In this document: in pieces, positions 50,811 through 60,698 of the stretch | How the letters are laid out: the number at the start of each line of letters is the position of its first letter | Position numbering within the stretch: position 1 is the stretch's first letter | Assembly: GCA_041391425.1 (NCBI GenBank) | Contig: JAWKNZ010000004.1 | Span: 1-64,000, forward strand | Direction of reading: 5' to 3' | Source: JAWKNZ01 sp041391425 | Lineage (GTDB): Bacteria; Bdellovibrionota_B; Oligoflexia; Oligoflexales; JAWKNZ01 | DNA length: 64,000 nucleotides | Translations under genes and position numbers: made by a program | Notes under the pieces: model-generated | What the model was told of the DNA's origin: nothing | Seen by the model: the letters and a program-made list of their open reading frames with translations, nothing else | Database searches by the model: none

Positions 50811-51347
50811 ATGAAAAAAATCAAACCTCAAACACCCTTAGTCAACCTAGAGCTTACCTATCTTGATTTAATTTTAGAACAAGTTTTTTTCTATACAAAA
50901 GAAAATCTAGACTCAGGTCGGCAGAAGGAAGGGCCTTCACCTACCGTTCAGGATATTGCCGACCATAGTATGCTGCCAGTAGAAAAAGTAATACAAAGGT
51001 TACAAAATATTGTGAAAATCTCTCAGCAGGCTTTGCTTTCTCAGAGACAGTTTGATGATATTTTGCAGAAATTAATAGTATCTTATAAGCAAAGCGGAGC
51101 TGAAAGCTTAGAATGGACAATATATGATTTAAGCACTGAAAAAAATCTGTGTGTAACCTACGGTTTTGTGCAATTATTTGAATTATATTCATTTCACGAG
51201 CTAATAGGCGTTTTATCCCCGTTTTCTTTAAGAAGTTCTGAGCAAAAAATTATCTTTGTTTGTGAAAATGGCAATAAGAGTTACTCAGCAGCACTTTATC
51301 TGCGGGAGTGTGGTATGAAAAATGTTTTCTATACTCATTTGACATAG
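50811..51347 (+). CDS. Rhodanese-like domain protein
   Basis: 178 residues. The C-terminal half is rhodanese-like: SFHELIGVLSPFSLRSSEQKIIFVCENGNKS supplies the active-site loop C-E-N-G-N-K-S, followed by YSAALYLRECGMKNVFY. The N-terminal half is helical (DIADHSMLPVEKVIQRLQNIV), perhaps HTH. Likely sulfur transfer or redox sensing. The start at 50811 is the best ATG for the fold, though its ribosome site is weak; divergent from the carbonic anhydrase-like gene. Confidence 0.65.
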   Translation: MKKIKPQTPLVNLELTYLDLILEQVFFYTKENLDSGRQKEGPSPTVQDIADHSMLPVEKVIQRLQNIVKISQQALLSQRQFDDILQKLIVSYKQSGAESLEWTIYDLSTEKNLCVTYGFVQLFELYSFHELIGVLSPFSLRSSEQKIIFVCENGNKSYSAALYLRECGMKNVFYTHLT

Positions 51348-51421
51348 AAATGCCTTTGCTAAAGCTTTTTTATTGTCGAGTACGGTTTTATGTTATAGAC
51401 CTGCCTAAGCCAATCTAGTGC

Positions 51422-52084
51422 TTAATAGTCGCAATACATATCGTTGATGTGATCGTCTTTTCTACTATCATACCTGAAGCCTACAACTCGCATGCTTTTA
51501 GGACAAAACTTTGAAATCATTGTTTTCGGCTTGCTTGGATCTAACACCTTTACTTTTACCATAGTAGATCCCGAAAACCACCGCCTACAAGGACGAAACA
51601 TTAAATTGTGCAATTGACTTTCGGGGTGGCTAAAATCATAATGGCTTCCTTTTTTTGCATCTTTTCTCAATGGATCTTCAGCATAACCACCAAAAACAGA
51701 ATTTGCTTGCTTAGCGAGTTTTATATCTAGTCCACTTACTGAACATACGGCTTTGAGCTCATAGTTACCGAGAGAATCTTTGGGGAATAGATCATTACCG
51801 AATTGATCTTTGAGTTCGATTGACTTGCTTTTACATACCCCAGGTAACTTCCCAATTTTTCCACTTTTCTTTCCTGGAAATAGGGTGTTCATACAATCCA
51901 TTGTTGTATCAATACGTGATTTGATTGCATCTCGATCAAATGTAAATTTTAAGCTTTGCTCTACCCTCTGGGAATGATTTGTCATAGTTGAAAATGCAGA
52001 AATGAAAATTCCGAGTACAGAAACCGCGAACAATACAGCTAATAGACTGAATCCTTTCTCATTTTTCCATTGTAAATCAATCAC
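51422..52084 (-). CDS. Type IV pilin-like protein, third of a tandem family
   Basis: 220 residues. Prepilin-like N-terminus: NEKG before FSLLAVLFAVSVLGIFISA. The usual Glu5 is absent. Conserved with its two neighbours: CMNTLFPG, CKSKSIELKDQFG, a Cys in FRPCRRWFSG and the end DDHINDMYCDY. The four or so Cys probably form disulfides in a globular head. It would need a prepilin peptidase and type II/IV machinery elsewhere in the genome. Confidence 0.72.
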   Translation of the reverse strand: MIDLQWKNEKGFSLLAVLFAVSVLGIFISAFSTMTNHSQRVEQSLKFTFDRDAIKSRIDTTMDCMNTLFPGKKSGKIGKLPGVCKSKSIELKDQFGNDLFPKDSLGNYELKAVCSVSGLDIKLAKQANSVFGGYAEDPLRKDAKKGSHYDFSHPESQLHNLMFRPCRRWFSGSTMVKVKVLDPSKPKTMISKFCPKSMRVVGFRYDSRKDDHINDMYCDY

Positions 52085-52110
52085 ATTTTACCTTTTGGGC
52101 TAATATCTAC

Positions 52111-52791
52111 TTATCTACAATAAATTCCCTCGACATGGTCATCGCCTTTGATCTTATTGTCAAACTTTACTCCAGTAATATATTTATCGCCGTTACAATA
52201 AACGTCATAATATGATCCTTTGTTAGTGACGTTGCTATATTCTAAAGCTCCAGGGTTATATTGCTGGCTAGCAGAAGAACCAAACATTTCACCACATAAG
52301 CCTAGCTCTTGAGGAAATAACATTGATTTTTCATATGAAAAGTCCCACTCTTTGTTATTAAGAGGGTCTTTTAAAAATTCTATTTTTTTTGCTTTTGTCG
52401 TATAGCTTTTTTTTACGAGGGCTGATTTTACGGTTAGGCCGTTATCAGGATCGCAAGATAAGGCAAAGATAAATCGACCAAGCTTTTCAGATTTAAATAT
52501 TTGATTCCCTTTTTTATTTTTGAGAGATGTTATCTTTAAGTTTTTACACAATGGAGGAAGCTTATCATATGGTGCTCCTGAGGGGTTGAGGGTGTTCTGA
52601 CAATCTATTTCTTGCGTTATGATATGACGTAATTGGATCTTTTCACTTAATAACTGAGCGCTGGTGGCTGCTTTTAATGAATGGTCTGAATATCTGGTTA
52701 AAGCCGTGATTGCAATTCCAGAAATCCCTAATCCAATGATTAGAGAAATGAGGCTCATTCCGCTCTGATTGTTTAGAGATAATCTTCTCAT
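52111..52791 (-). CDS. Type IV pilin-like protein, second of a tandem family
   Basis: 226 residues. N-terminus NNQSG before MSLISLIIGLGISGIAITALTRYS, again without Glu5. Shared blocks: CQNTLNPS, CKNLKITSLKNKKGNQIFKS, LGLCGEMFGS, and the end DDHVEGIYCR. Closer to the first copy (52940) than to the third. 26 bases separate it from the third gene, so they are probably co-transcribed. Confidence 0.72.
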   Translation of the reverse strand: MRRLSLNNQSGMSLISLIIGLGISGIAITALTRYSDHSLKAATSAQLLSEKIQLRHIITQEIDCQNTLNPSGAPYDKLPPLCKNLKITSLKNKKGNQIFKSEKLGRFIFALSCDPDNGLTVKSALVKKSYTTKAKKIEFLKDPLNNKEWDFSYEKSMLFPQELGLCGEMFGSSASQQYNPGALEYSNVTNKGSYYDVYCNGDKYITGVKFDNKIKGDDHVEGIYCR

Positions 52792-52939
52792 GATCTAAAG
52801 TTCCTAATGTATCACCTTCTATATCGGATCATAGGCATGTCTACTTGATGGAAAACATAAAAATATCATTTTTTTTAATGAAATTAGCATATTAAATGTG
52901 GTTAAATCGAGTTGATTGTGTGGTGTTTCATGATTGAAT

Positions 52940-53614
52940 TTATTTGCAATAGATTCCTTCAAGGTGATCATCTTTTTTACTATCGTTTTTTACGGCATGT
53001 ACATATCGGCCATCTTCACAGAGTACATCGTAATAACTACCTAAGTTTGATAGTTTTTTATACCCGGGCTTTCCAAATAAACTCTTGTTGAAGTTTATAT
53101 TGAATAGTTCACGACATAGCCCTAGTTTTTCTGGGAACAGGCTTGCTTTCTCGTGGTCAAAATCCCAGGTTTTAAATTTGTTGAGGGGATCTTTTAAAAA
53201 CTCCGGTGCCGTTTTCGATGAGGAGGCATAATTTCTACCAACATATGCAGCTTTGACTACAATTCCATTTTTAGGATCACATGATGCTTGTAATAAAAAC
53301 CTATCTACTTTTGCCGATTTGAAAACAGGCAATCCATCTTTGCCTTTAAGGGTGGTAAATGAGATACCAGTACAAGCTGGAGGATTATCTCCTTTATTAT
53401 AGCTATCTATAGATGGATTTAATGTTTGTAAACAATCGACTTTTTTTAGGAGTTGGTTGCGAAGCTGTAATTTTGCGTCAGTGAGTTCTAAGCTTTTTGC
53501 GACTTGAGTAGAATTGACATTCATTGTCGAGGCAGCACTGATCACTACAGCAATAATTCCAACTGCAATTATTGATGATAAAATACTCGTGCCACTTTCG
53601 TCATTGAGCTTCAT
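52940..53614 (-). CDS. Type IV pilin-like protein, first of a tandem family
   Basis: 224 residues. N-terminus NDESG before TSILSSIIAVGIIAVVISAAS. Shared blocks: CLQTLNPS, CTGISFTTLKGKDGLPVFKS, LGLCRELFNI, and DDHLEGIYCK at the end. A minor pilin or pseudopilin is likely. The 148-base gap to the second gene is AT-rich. Confidence 0.72.
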   Translation of the reverse strand: MKLNDESGTSILSSIIAVGIIAVVISAASTMNVNSTQVAKSLELTDAKLQLRNQLLKKVDCLQTLNPSIDSYNKGDNPPACTGISFTTLKGKDGLPVFKSAKVDRFLLQASCDPKNGIVVKAAYVGRNYASSSKTAPEFLKDPLNKFKTWDFDHEKASLFPEKLGLCRELFNINFNKSLFGKPGYKKLSNLGSYYDVLCEDGRYVHAVKNDSKKDDHLEGIYCK

Positions 53615-54071
53615 TGCCGGCTACCCATACTTATAATTGTCCTACTCTTAATGTCCTATCGGAAAAATCAGCAGGTATTTTAACGTTCTGAAAGATAGTG
53701 TCAAATTATCAATTTATTACAGTATCTTACCTCCTTAAGGTTGTCGGATTAATTTGAAGGAAATATTTTGTTATGGTCTGATTTATTTCTTATTTGCTTA
53801 GAACCATAATACCCATAATTAGCTAAAAACAATAAGTTAATGCAAAAAAGCATGATAGAGATCCTATCAAAATTGTAGAATTTTATTAAAATTCCGAAGA
53901 CATGATTTTAAAAGTCATAGTTAACTATCGATGGAAATGAAATTGATGTTGGATGCAGTTAAATAGTTAATAGGTATTATTATAATTTGGCCGCAATTAT
54001 TCCAAGTTTCGTTGCAGTCATAGTAAATCATTATACAGTTAGATATACTATAAACTTAAGGTCGCAATTGA
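53615..54071. other. Divergent spacer between pilin-like genes and the cyclase gene
   Basis: 457 AT-rich bases with no gene or repeat that I can support. It must hold the promoters of both flanking units. Confidence 0.5.
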
Positions 54072-56546
54072 ATGGAGCAACAGGACGAAAAAAGGCGATT
54101 ACTGGCTCTAATGTTCACTGATATTGTTGGGTATAGTAGCCTGACAGAACGAGATGAGAGAAAAGCATTTGATTTACTAGAAGAGCATCGAAGGATTTTT
54201 AGGGCGATTTTTCCTAAGTATGGAGGGGTTGAGAATAAAACGATCGGAGATGCCTTCTTCATTGAATTTGGAAGCGTTGTCGAAGCGGTAAGATGTGCCG
54301 TAGAGGTACAAACTGAATTTTTTGAAAGAGATGCAGGAAAGCCCTTTGATTCAAGGTTAAAGGTGCGAATTGGTTTGCATGTAGCAGATGTCATTGAGAC
54401 TGATCATGATAGCTATGGCGATGGAGTTAATCTTGCTTCAAGAATCGAAGGATTAGCTGAAAGTGGTGGTATATGTCTGTCAAAGCAGGTTTATGATCAT
54501 GTTCATAGTGAGGCAAATCTAAGATTTGAAAAAGTTGGCGATGTTGCACTTAAAAATATTAGAAATCCTGTTACTGTTTATAAGATTGTTCTTCCATGGT
54601 ATCAAACTAAAAACTTTAAAAATATTACTTGGCAGCAATTAAAGAGTCTTTTTAATCCCAAAACTTATTTTCAGCTTGTCAGAAAGACAGGGAGTGCAGG
54701 CTTTCTAGTTGCTGCTATTCTTGCAGTCTGCGGTTTTGCCTTTTATGAATCGTTCGTTAGCTATAAAAAAAGATACAAACTCAATATGTCTGAACGAACA
54801 TTGGATTTAAACGCAAATTTTTTCATTGACGAGTCTGAAGAAGTAGCAAAACCAATAGGGCTACTGGAGCAAAAATGGGAGTATTCAATAAACTCTGTTA
54901 ATGGTCAGCCAGTTTGGCACGTCTATGATATTAATAATAGCTGGAAATATGCTAACCAGATCATCGGTAAAGCAATTATTCGTACCAATTTCCGTATGAC
55001 ACAACAGTTTGTCCGCCCCACAATTGTATTGGGACGTGTATCGGGGAAGCATCGGGTTTATTTGAATGATCATTATATTGGGGGATCGAACCATCTCTCT
55101 AACATAGAGTTTTATGCGTTTGACAGAAAGTTGCTAAATGAGACAGAAGAAAACGAATTGTTGATTGTTTTATATACTCCAAAAACCCTAATGCCAGGGA
55201 TAACGCCGTTACCAGAAATAGGTACCTATGTTGGTGAATTTGAAAATGTATATAACAAGGTGAATAGCAATAATTTAAGCTTTCATTTAGTTAATTCAAT
55301 TTATTTGGCGATTTCGTTTTTAACTTCGATGATGTGTTTTCTCTTCTTCTTTTTCCAAAAGAAGTACAGAGAATACTTGTATTTTGGTTTGTTTTTATTT
55401 TTGGGTAGTGTGACTCTCAGTTACTATAATATTGTTATTTCTAATTTTTTAGATTTTAGAATGCATCGATTTATAAAAGTGTTTGGCCTTATGACTTCAA
55501 GCTTGGTTTTATTATCAAGCTACCTATTTTTAACTAAAAAATATAAGGCGGAAAGGATATGTAATCTAGCAATCGCTGCTTTGTCTATCTTGCTTATAGC
55601 TGATTTTCGACAAAGGATTAACGATCCACTGAGTTTCCTAAAAGCTTATAATCTTTTTCTGATTTTCGGAACCCTTTACACGGTATTTTGGGTGGCGATA
55701 GCTGGTTTTAAGTGGTGTGCTAACTGGCGTATGCAAGTGAGAAACTTTAAATCAGAAACCGAGAAGTTAAGGCACTGGAGCCAATTGGTAGCGATTGCGT
55801 TTGGTACGTTGCTAGTTTTAATGCTTTTTAATTCTGTTAAAGGATATTCGGAAATACATCCTTTTTCAGAAGATACACGCGTTTTGTTGAAAAAAGTAGG
55901 TTTTGTTTATCCGTTTGTCTTTTCTATCTTTATTTTGTTTACTGGAAGCTTAGATTATTCAAATAGACTGAGATGGATGCGTTATCGTAAAAAACAGGCA
56001 GATTTGCTACTCGAGATAGTAAATATCAAAGAAAAAGAGCAAGATTTACTTATAATGCTTAAGTTAATTCAAGAAAAGCTAACTGGTTTTATCAATGCAT
56101 CGCGTTCATCATTATACTTAGTGACTTATGATACTGAAAGAAAGCCTATTTTGAATTCGACTGTTTTATGCGGTAGTGCGGAAATCAGGAATAAGATAAA
56201 AAAGCGTATTTTATTGATGGATGGGGTTATTGGTTATGTATACAGGACCAAATCGGCATTATTGATAAAAGATATCTCAAAGGATTCTCGTTTTGTGAAA
56301 GTTGGAGAAAAATCGATTGAATCCAATAGTTATAGAACTGAATCTTGTATGGTGCTGCCTCTAGTCAATGGAGATGAGTTGGTTGGAATCTTAGCAATTG
56401 CTGACCGGATGGATAAGACTAATTTTAGGGTAGAAGAATTCGCTTTGGCTAGAGTCGTGGCATCAGATTTTGCAAGTTTGATTAAACAGCATAATATTGA
56501 AGCCGTGGTCGAAAAAACTGTCGAAAAAAATCCGCTAGTTTCTTAA
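54072..56546 (+). CDS. Class III cyclase with membrane sensor and GAF domain
   Basis: 824 residues with an unusual order. The N-terminal class III nucleotide cyclase domain (~8-175) has metal residues in FTDIVGYSSL, NKTIGDAFFIEF, a RIGLHVADVIETD segment, and YGDGVNLASRIE. Then come a TM (~210-228), a jelly-roll-like ligand domain (~250-410), about seven TM segments (~415-625), and a C-terminal GAF domain (~660-810, ending LVNGDELVGILAIADR). Lys/Asp substrate residues suggest adenylyl rather than guanylyl cyclase, but this is not certain. Confidence 0.85.
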   Translation: MEQQDEKRRLLALMFTDIVGYSSLTERDERKAFDLLEEHRRIFRAIFPKYGGVENKTIGDAFFIEFGSVVEAVRCAVEVQTEFFERDAGKPFDSRLKVRIGLHVADVIETDHDSYGDGVNLASRIEGLAESGGICLSKQVYDHVHSEANLRFEKVGDVALKNIRNPVTVYKIVLPWYQTKNFKNITWQQLKSLFNPKTYFQLVRKTGSAGFLVAAILAVCGFAFYESFVSYKKRYKLNMSERTLDLNANFFIDESEEVAKPIGLLEQKWEYSINSVNGQPVWHVYDINNSWKYANQIIGKAIIRTNFRMTQQFVRPTIVLGRVSGKHRVYLNDHYIGGSNHLSNIEFYAFDRKLLNETEENELLIVLYTPKTLMPGITPLPEIGTYVGEFENVYNKVNSNNLSFHLVNSIYLAISFLTSMMCFLFFFFQKKYREYLYFGLFLFLGSVTLSYYNIVISNFLDFRMHRFIKVFGLMTSSLVLLSSYLFLTKKYKAERICNLAIAALSILLIADFRQRINDPLSFLKAYNLFLIFGTLYTVFWVAIAGFKWCANWRMQVRNFKSETEKLRHWSQLVAIAFGTLLVLMLFNSVKGYSEIHPFSEDTRVLLKKVGFVYPFVFSIFILFTGSLDYSNRLRWMRYRKKQADLLLEIVNIKEKEQDLLIMLKLIQEKLTGFINASRSSLYLVTYDTERKPILNSTVLCGSAEIRNKIKKRILLMDGVIGYVYRTKSALLIKDISKDSRFVKVGEKSIESNSYRTESCMVLPLVNGDELVGILAIADRMDKTNFRVEEFALARVVASDFASLIKQHNIEAVVEKTVEKNPLVS

Positions 56547-56599
56547 GATAGCTCACTAAGGGTTCGATCAAACAACTCTCGCTTTTCCCCCGTCATTCT

Positions 56600-56633
56600 G
56601 AGTCGAAGGCGAAGAATCTCTCGCCTTCGATTC
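56600..56633. terminator. Hairpin between the convergent cyclase and small-protein genes
   Basis: GAGTCGAAGGCGA (56600-56612) pairs with TCGCCTTCGATTC (56621-56633) with one G-T. No strong T run follows. The flanking GTCATTCTGAG links it to the repeat at 35609-35773. Confidence 0.5.
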
Positions 56634-56647
56634 ATGCTTAGTAGTTG

Positions 56648-56944
56648 TTATAGTACCGTCCCACCAACACTTTCTATAATCTTATTTATTTTTTCGATGA
56701 CTTCATCCTTAAAAGCTTTATGCGAAAAGGCAATTTTCTCGCTTGTTAACGTCCATTCGACACCATCTTTTGCTGGAGTTTGCTTGAAGTCTATATTCGA
56801 AGTACCGAGCTTTGATATTGTCACTCTAATTTTTGTCGCTTCATTATTAAAATCAACCATTTTTCCAAGTTTTCGTCCAGATAAAGCTTTTTTTAGAGAT
56901 TTAACTATTTTTTCAGTGTCTGATTCTGGAAAGTAAAATTTCAT
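56648..56944 (-). CDS. Small cytoplasmic protein of unknown function
   Basis: 98 residues, alpha/beta (FYFPESDTEKIVKSLKKALSG, then VDFNNEATKIRVTISKLGT and HKAFKDEVIEKINKIIESVGG). No signal peptide and no known domain. The start at 56944 has AAGGG 8 bases before it; eight upstream codons in frame are unlikely. Same direction as, and downstream of, the TPR-barrel gene. Confidence 0.65.
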   Translation of the reverse strand: MKFYFPESDTEKIVKSLKKALSGRKLGKMVDFNNEATKIRVTISKLGTSNIDFKQTPAKDGVEWTLTSEKIAFSHKAFKDEVIEKINKIIESVGGTVL

Positions 56945-57111
56945 TTCATCGCCCTTTCGTATGATCAACTTTAATGTATCTATTTGTTTAACAAACTTGT
57001 TACCGTTAAAATTAGAGTTCCCATTTTATAGTCTGAGTAAACTGATCGTAGTTCTCATCTTTGAATTTTCCTCGAGTAGCAACATTTTTACTTAAAGGTG
57101 TATAAAGTATT

Positions 57112-58854
57112 TTAAAAAGTCTTAAGAATCTTTACTGAGTAAACCTGTTCTTCCAGATAGTTAGGGATATTCAGTTCCCATTCGTCTTCTGCATTATCAG
57201 GCGATATATCTGCCCATGCCGTAGACGAATATGTCAGGGAAGCGTTGAAAGATATCCAGCTAAACGGTGATGCAGACGCAGATAACGTCGCTAATTTTTC
57301 GACTCCATTTGCAGACATAAAGTCGTAATTCTGCGAGGCATAGGATCTTTGGTCGCTTATAGCACTAATTGCCCCTAATAATGAAATTGATATACCTAGT
57401 GGGAATTCTTGGCTAAGTTCTGCCTGAACAGAGGTAACGGCATCTGGGCCTTCTAAATTGATATCAAGATACTGATAAGAACTATACCCTGTTTTTATAT
57501 TGACGCTAAAATCTTTGAGAGGGCTTGCGGTTGCGTCGACCGTAACTGCAACTTTATTTGTTATGGGCACTGTTTTGTTATTTAATATATCATCATAGTT
57601 AAAATTAAGATTTAGTTTAAATTCATTGATTGATTTTGTGGCTTTGATCGCTCCTCCCCTTGATCCAGTACGTTTAGAACGATCGACAACGTCCGGATAT
57701 TTGAATTCTATAGAACCAACTAGAGCTAACCAATAACCATCCAAAAAAGGCACTTCAATCCAGGGTTCGGCACCAACACGGCTATATGTAATATGGTAGT
57801 CCTCATCTTTAGCTGTAACTTTTTCAAGTGAATTTTTATTTTCGAAATTGAGGATCCTAGATTCTTTACCTTTAGATTTTTCATCCTCGATACTTGCACT
57901 GATTTGAGTTCCAATCATTCCGTCTAATCCGTTCGGAATTGGGAATTTTGCCATTGCACCTGTTTTAAATGTAAAGCTTCCAATAGATAAATTTGAGGTT
58001 TTGGAGACTAAACCATTCATGTCAATTAATTGGTTTTTGGTTAGAGTTTCGACCTCAGCAGAGTGTGTGATACTCATTATCCCTTGATCTTGTTCTGTAT
58101 TTGATTTATTTTTCTCTGTTTTCTTTTCAGCCACAGGGGATTGACGAGTCTTTTGTTCAGGTTTAATAGGAAAAGTTTTATTGTTTGCATTCATCTGTTG
58201 TTTAATTTTATCTTTCTGTTTGTCTAAGTTTTTCTTTTGGCGTATTAGACGAATTTCTTCTAGATGTTTGATGTATAAATCTCTTGTCTTTGCTTGTTTT
58301 TCAGGGAGTACTACTGCTTGTTCCATCATCGATTCTGCAAGATTGTATTTTTTTAATCGTAGTGCGCAGACACCCCCATAATAATTAGCAAGATCGGATA
58401 GTGAATGTTTATTGGGAATTCTTTTGAATGCTAGGAGAGCCCCTTGCCAATTTTTTTGATTGTAAAAGGAATAAGCATATTCATAACTTACTTCTGGATC
58501 TAATTCGTCTAGCCGTAATCTAGAAAATAAAGTATAGGCGTCTTTAGTATGCCCGAGGGCGTATGCAGCCCGAGCGTAAAGGAGGAGCGTAGGCTCGTGG
58601 TCTGGATAATAAGAAAGGGTTTTGGCGAATATGCTTGTTGCTTGTTTGTATTTTTTATTTTTAAAAAGGCTTTCACCTTCCGAAAACAGCTCTCGTACTC
58701 CAGGCTTTTTACCGGTATTCAGCGATTTGTTGCTCTTACTACTTATCGCATGCTTATCTGCTGCTTTGCAAATATAGGGATGAAGTGAAATTGCCGTAGT
58801 TGCGATTATAGATATTGTGGCTAATAGCACCCTTACTGGGTTTTGCCTTGGCAT
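57112..58854 (-). CDS. TPR/outer-membrane beta-barrel protein, 3' end probably frameshifted
   Basis: 580 residues as read. Signal peptide ~1-31; TPR-like repeats ~50-200 (LFKNKKYKQATSIFAKTLSYYPD, KNWQGALLAFKRIPN); charged linker ~200-260; then ~300 residues of alternating strands (FKLNLNFNYDDILNN, FSVNIKTGYSSYQYLDINL, ASPFSWISFNASLTYSS). It stops at LKTF, but dropping one T from the run 57114-57118 continues in frame as KILYTPLSKNVATRGKF to WEL and TAA at 57012, giving a proper last strand. Confidence 0.75.
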   Translation of the reverse strand: MPRQNPVRVLLATISIIATTAISLHPYICKAADKHAISSKSNKSLNTGKKPGVRELFSEGESLFKNKKYKQATSIFAKTLSYYPDHEPTLLLYARAAYALGHTKDAYTLFSRLRLDELDPEVSYEYAYSFYNQKNWQGALLAFKRIPNKHSLSDLANYYGGVCALRLKKYNLAESMMEQAVVLPEKQAKTRDLYIKHLEEIRLIRQKKNLDKQKDKIKQQMNANNKTFPIKPEQKTRQSPVAEKKTEKNKSNTEQDQGIMSITHSAEVETLTKNQLIDMNGLVSKTSNLSIGSFTFKTGAMAKFPIPNGLDGMIGTQISASIEDEKSKGKESRILNFENKNSLEKVTAKDEDYHITYSRVGAEPWIEVPFLDGYWLALVGSIEFKYPDVVDRSKRTGSRGGAIKATKSINEFKLNLNFNYDDILNNKTVPITNKVAVTVDATASPLKDFSVNIKTGYSSYQYLDINLEGPDAVTSVQAELSQEFPLGISISLLGAISAISDQRSYASQNYDFMSANGVEKLATLSASASPFSWISFNASLTYSSTAWADISPDNAEDEWELNIPNYLEEQVYSVKILKTF

Positions 58855-59621
58855 TATTGCTCTCTTATTGGAAAAAAATTGAAATACCTCTTAAAGCTAT
58901 AAGAAGCCGCCTGCCGTGGAGATTTTTTTGAACCTAAATTTGCTCACGATAAGCAGCTTCCAAAGGGAGAGAAACCAATTAGACAGAGCTGACCTAAAAG
59001 GAGGAGTTAGTGCAATTGATGCAGCATGAGTGGCTCTTAGGTGTAACTTAGTGTAATAGGTTTTGTTCCCCTTAAGTATGCTAACATGCTAGCATCTAAA
59101 TAGGCAACACTACTGAGACAATTGACTTTATCTCTATAATACAAAAAATGGAAAATAGCTTTTTGGCCCGAAAGTTCTTGGTAAGTAAGAAATCCGATAT
59201 TTGTGATAGACGTGTGCTCATACTGAACTGGTAATAGTTTCCTCTCGTATATTTTTAGTGCTCTATGAATTTAGTTAAGAGACAAAGCTCTTATTCATCT
59301 TGTACGAAATAGGTAAAGGCTTGTGATTGGCTTATAACCAATGGGTCTGTTTTTTAGGTAGACTAACCTACTCTTCCTGTTACAATTTGTACTAGTTGGA
59401 ATTTCCAATGCTCATAAATAGGATAATCTTTTTTAATAATTGGTCCCTGAGATGAGTTTATTATTTGATCCGAGCAGTCTTGCTGATTAAATTTTAATCA
59501 AAAAAAAAGGACCATATTGGAAAATTATGAAAAAAGCCAAATGTTTATTGACTGTGGGTTAAATTTTAACTAGAAGATTGTGTCGCATTATTAATACCAT
59601 TCGCTAAGTTAGGAGCAAAAA
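58855..59621. other. Long spacer upstream of rpoZ
   Basis: 767 bases without a supportable gene. A weak inverted repeat (GAAGCCGC near 58911 and GCAGCTTC near 58952) and GCTAACATGCTAGC near 59080 are visible. AT-rich; holds the rpoZ promoter. Confidence 0.5.
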
Positions 59622-59855
59622 ATGGCTCGAGTATCAGTTGAAGACTGTCAAAATAGGCTGCCAAATCGATTTGAACTGGTCATGGTTGCTGCTGATAGGG
59701 CAAGGCAGCTGATGGATGGTGTTGAAGCCTCTGTTAAGTCGAAGAATAAGATTTGTGTTACTGCTTTGAGAGAGATCGCCAATGGATCAATCACTAAATT
59801 GGGCGAGGCAATGGATCGCTCTGGTGATGTTATTGAGATTCTTGACCGCGAATAA
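59622..59855 (+). CDS. rpoZ: RNA polymerase omega subunit
   Basis: 77 residues. Omega wraps the beta' C-terminus and aids polymerase assembly; it often carries a ppGpp site. Diagnostic start MARVSVEDC, then NRFELVMVAADRARQL and CVTALREIANGSI. TTAGGAGC lies before the ATG. It stands alone here, not next to spoT or gmk. Confidence 0.93.
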   Translation: MARVSVEDCQNRLPNRFELVMVAADRARQLMDGVEASVKSKNKICVTALREIANGSITKLGEAMDRSGDVIEILDRE

Positions 59856-59921
59856 TACTTATGTGTGGAGTGTGGGCCGTAGATGGCTCCTCTGATCTAG
59901 TTTTTTGCTTATAGACTGATT

Positions 59922-60401
59922 TTATGATTCTGTTTCACAATACGAGAACAAATTAGCATCTGTTTCGTTAAGGAATGAGCTTAAGATGAATGCGCTAAGG
60001 CATCTATCTATGGCTTCTTCTTTTCCTATAAAAATTGGATTAAACCAATTTTGTCCTTTAAGGCTTTGGTACAATGCATCGCCTATCGTTTCGTCTAACG
60101 CATCTCTAATCTTTTCTCTGAGTTCTGCATAGTCCCAACTTGCTTCGAATTCATCTTGCTTTTGCGCCTGATAAATGGATGAAATCTGTATGTAGTCGAT
60201 GGTGATATTTGTTCCGATGAAGCTGGCAATATGATGATCTAAAAGAGCTTTATATTGCCTTGTCCATTCTCTCTTTTTCTTTAAACGATATTTTTTTATA
60301 TCAAGTAATTTACCCATGTCATCACGCTTAGACCAAAAACCTTTATTCAGGCCAAAATAAGGTCCTCCTTTACACTCGAATTTATCACTTCTCCAATTCA
60401 T
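59922..60401 (-). CDS. Protein of unknown function
   Basis: 159 residues if the first ATG is used; an internal ATG at residue 29 (MGKLLDIKKYRLKKKREWTRQYKAL) gives a more regular, helical protein and may be the true start. The C-terminal part (REKIRDALDETIGDALYQSLKGQNWF, then EEAIDRCLSAFILSSFL) is helical. No signal peptide, TM or known motif. AAAGGAGG occurs within the frame with no start codon behind it. Convergent with rpoZ. Confidence 0.55.
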   Translation of the reverse strand: MNWRSDKFECKGGPYFGLNKGFWSKRDDMGKLLDIKKYRLKKKREWTRQYKALLDHHIASFIGTNITIDYIQISSIYQAQKQDEFEASWDYAELREKIRDALDETIGDALYQSLKGQNWFNPIFIGKEEAIDRCLSAFILSSFLNETDANLFSYCETES

Positions 60402-60574
60402 GAACTACACTTGGCATATCGGTGATTTTTATGAAATCTTAAGAAAAAGATAGCAATGTAAGGGAAGGAAAGAAGCCTTGAAGCAACATGGTTAAATGAA
60501 AGGAAAAAATTGCACTGTAGCGGCCTTGTGATAGCAAAACGCTATTGATAAACTTGATTTGGAGGACGCCTAAA

Positions 60575-60668
60575 GAAGCTGCCTGATATGCTGAATCTTT
60601 AAAAAGTACGCATAATAGGTTTCTTTACTCCAGGAGGGTACAGAGATTCTAGTCTGTCAGATAGCTTC
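60575..60668 (+). other. Inverted repeat in the leader of the 60.7-kb gene pair
   Basis: GAAGCTGCCTGATA pairs imperfectly with TGTCAGATAGCTTC at the ends of a 94-base segment. It shares TACAGAGAT about 20 bases from the right end, and the arm type, with 23839-23947. Possibly a structured leader RNA or a small repeat family. Confidence 0.4.
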
Positions 60669-60698
60669 GTTATAGAGAAATGGAAGGCGGGGGGACTT

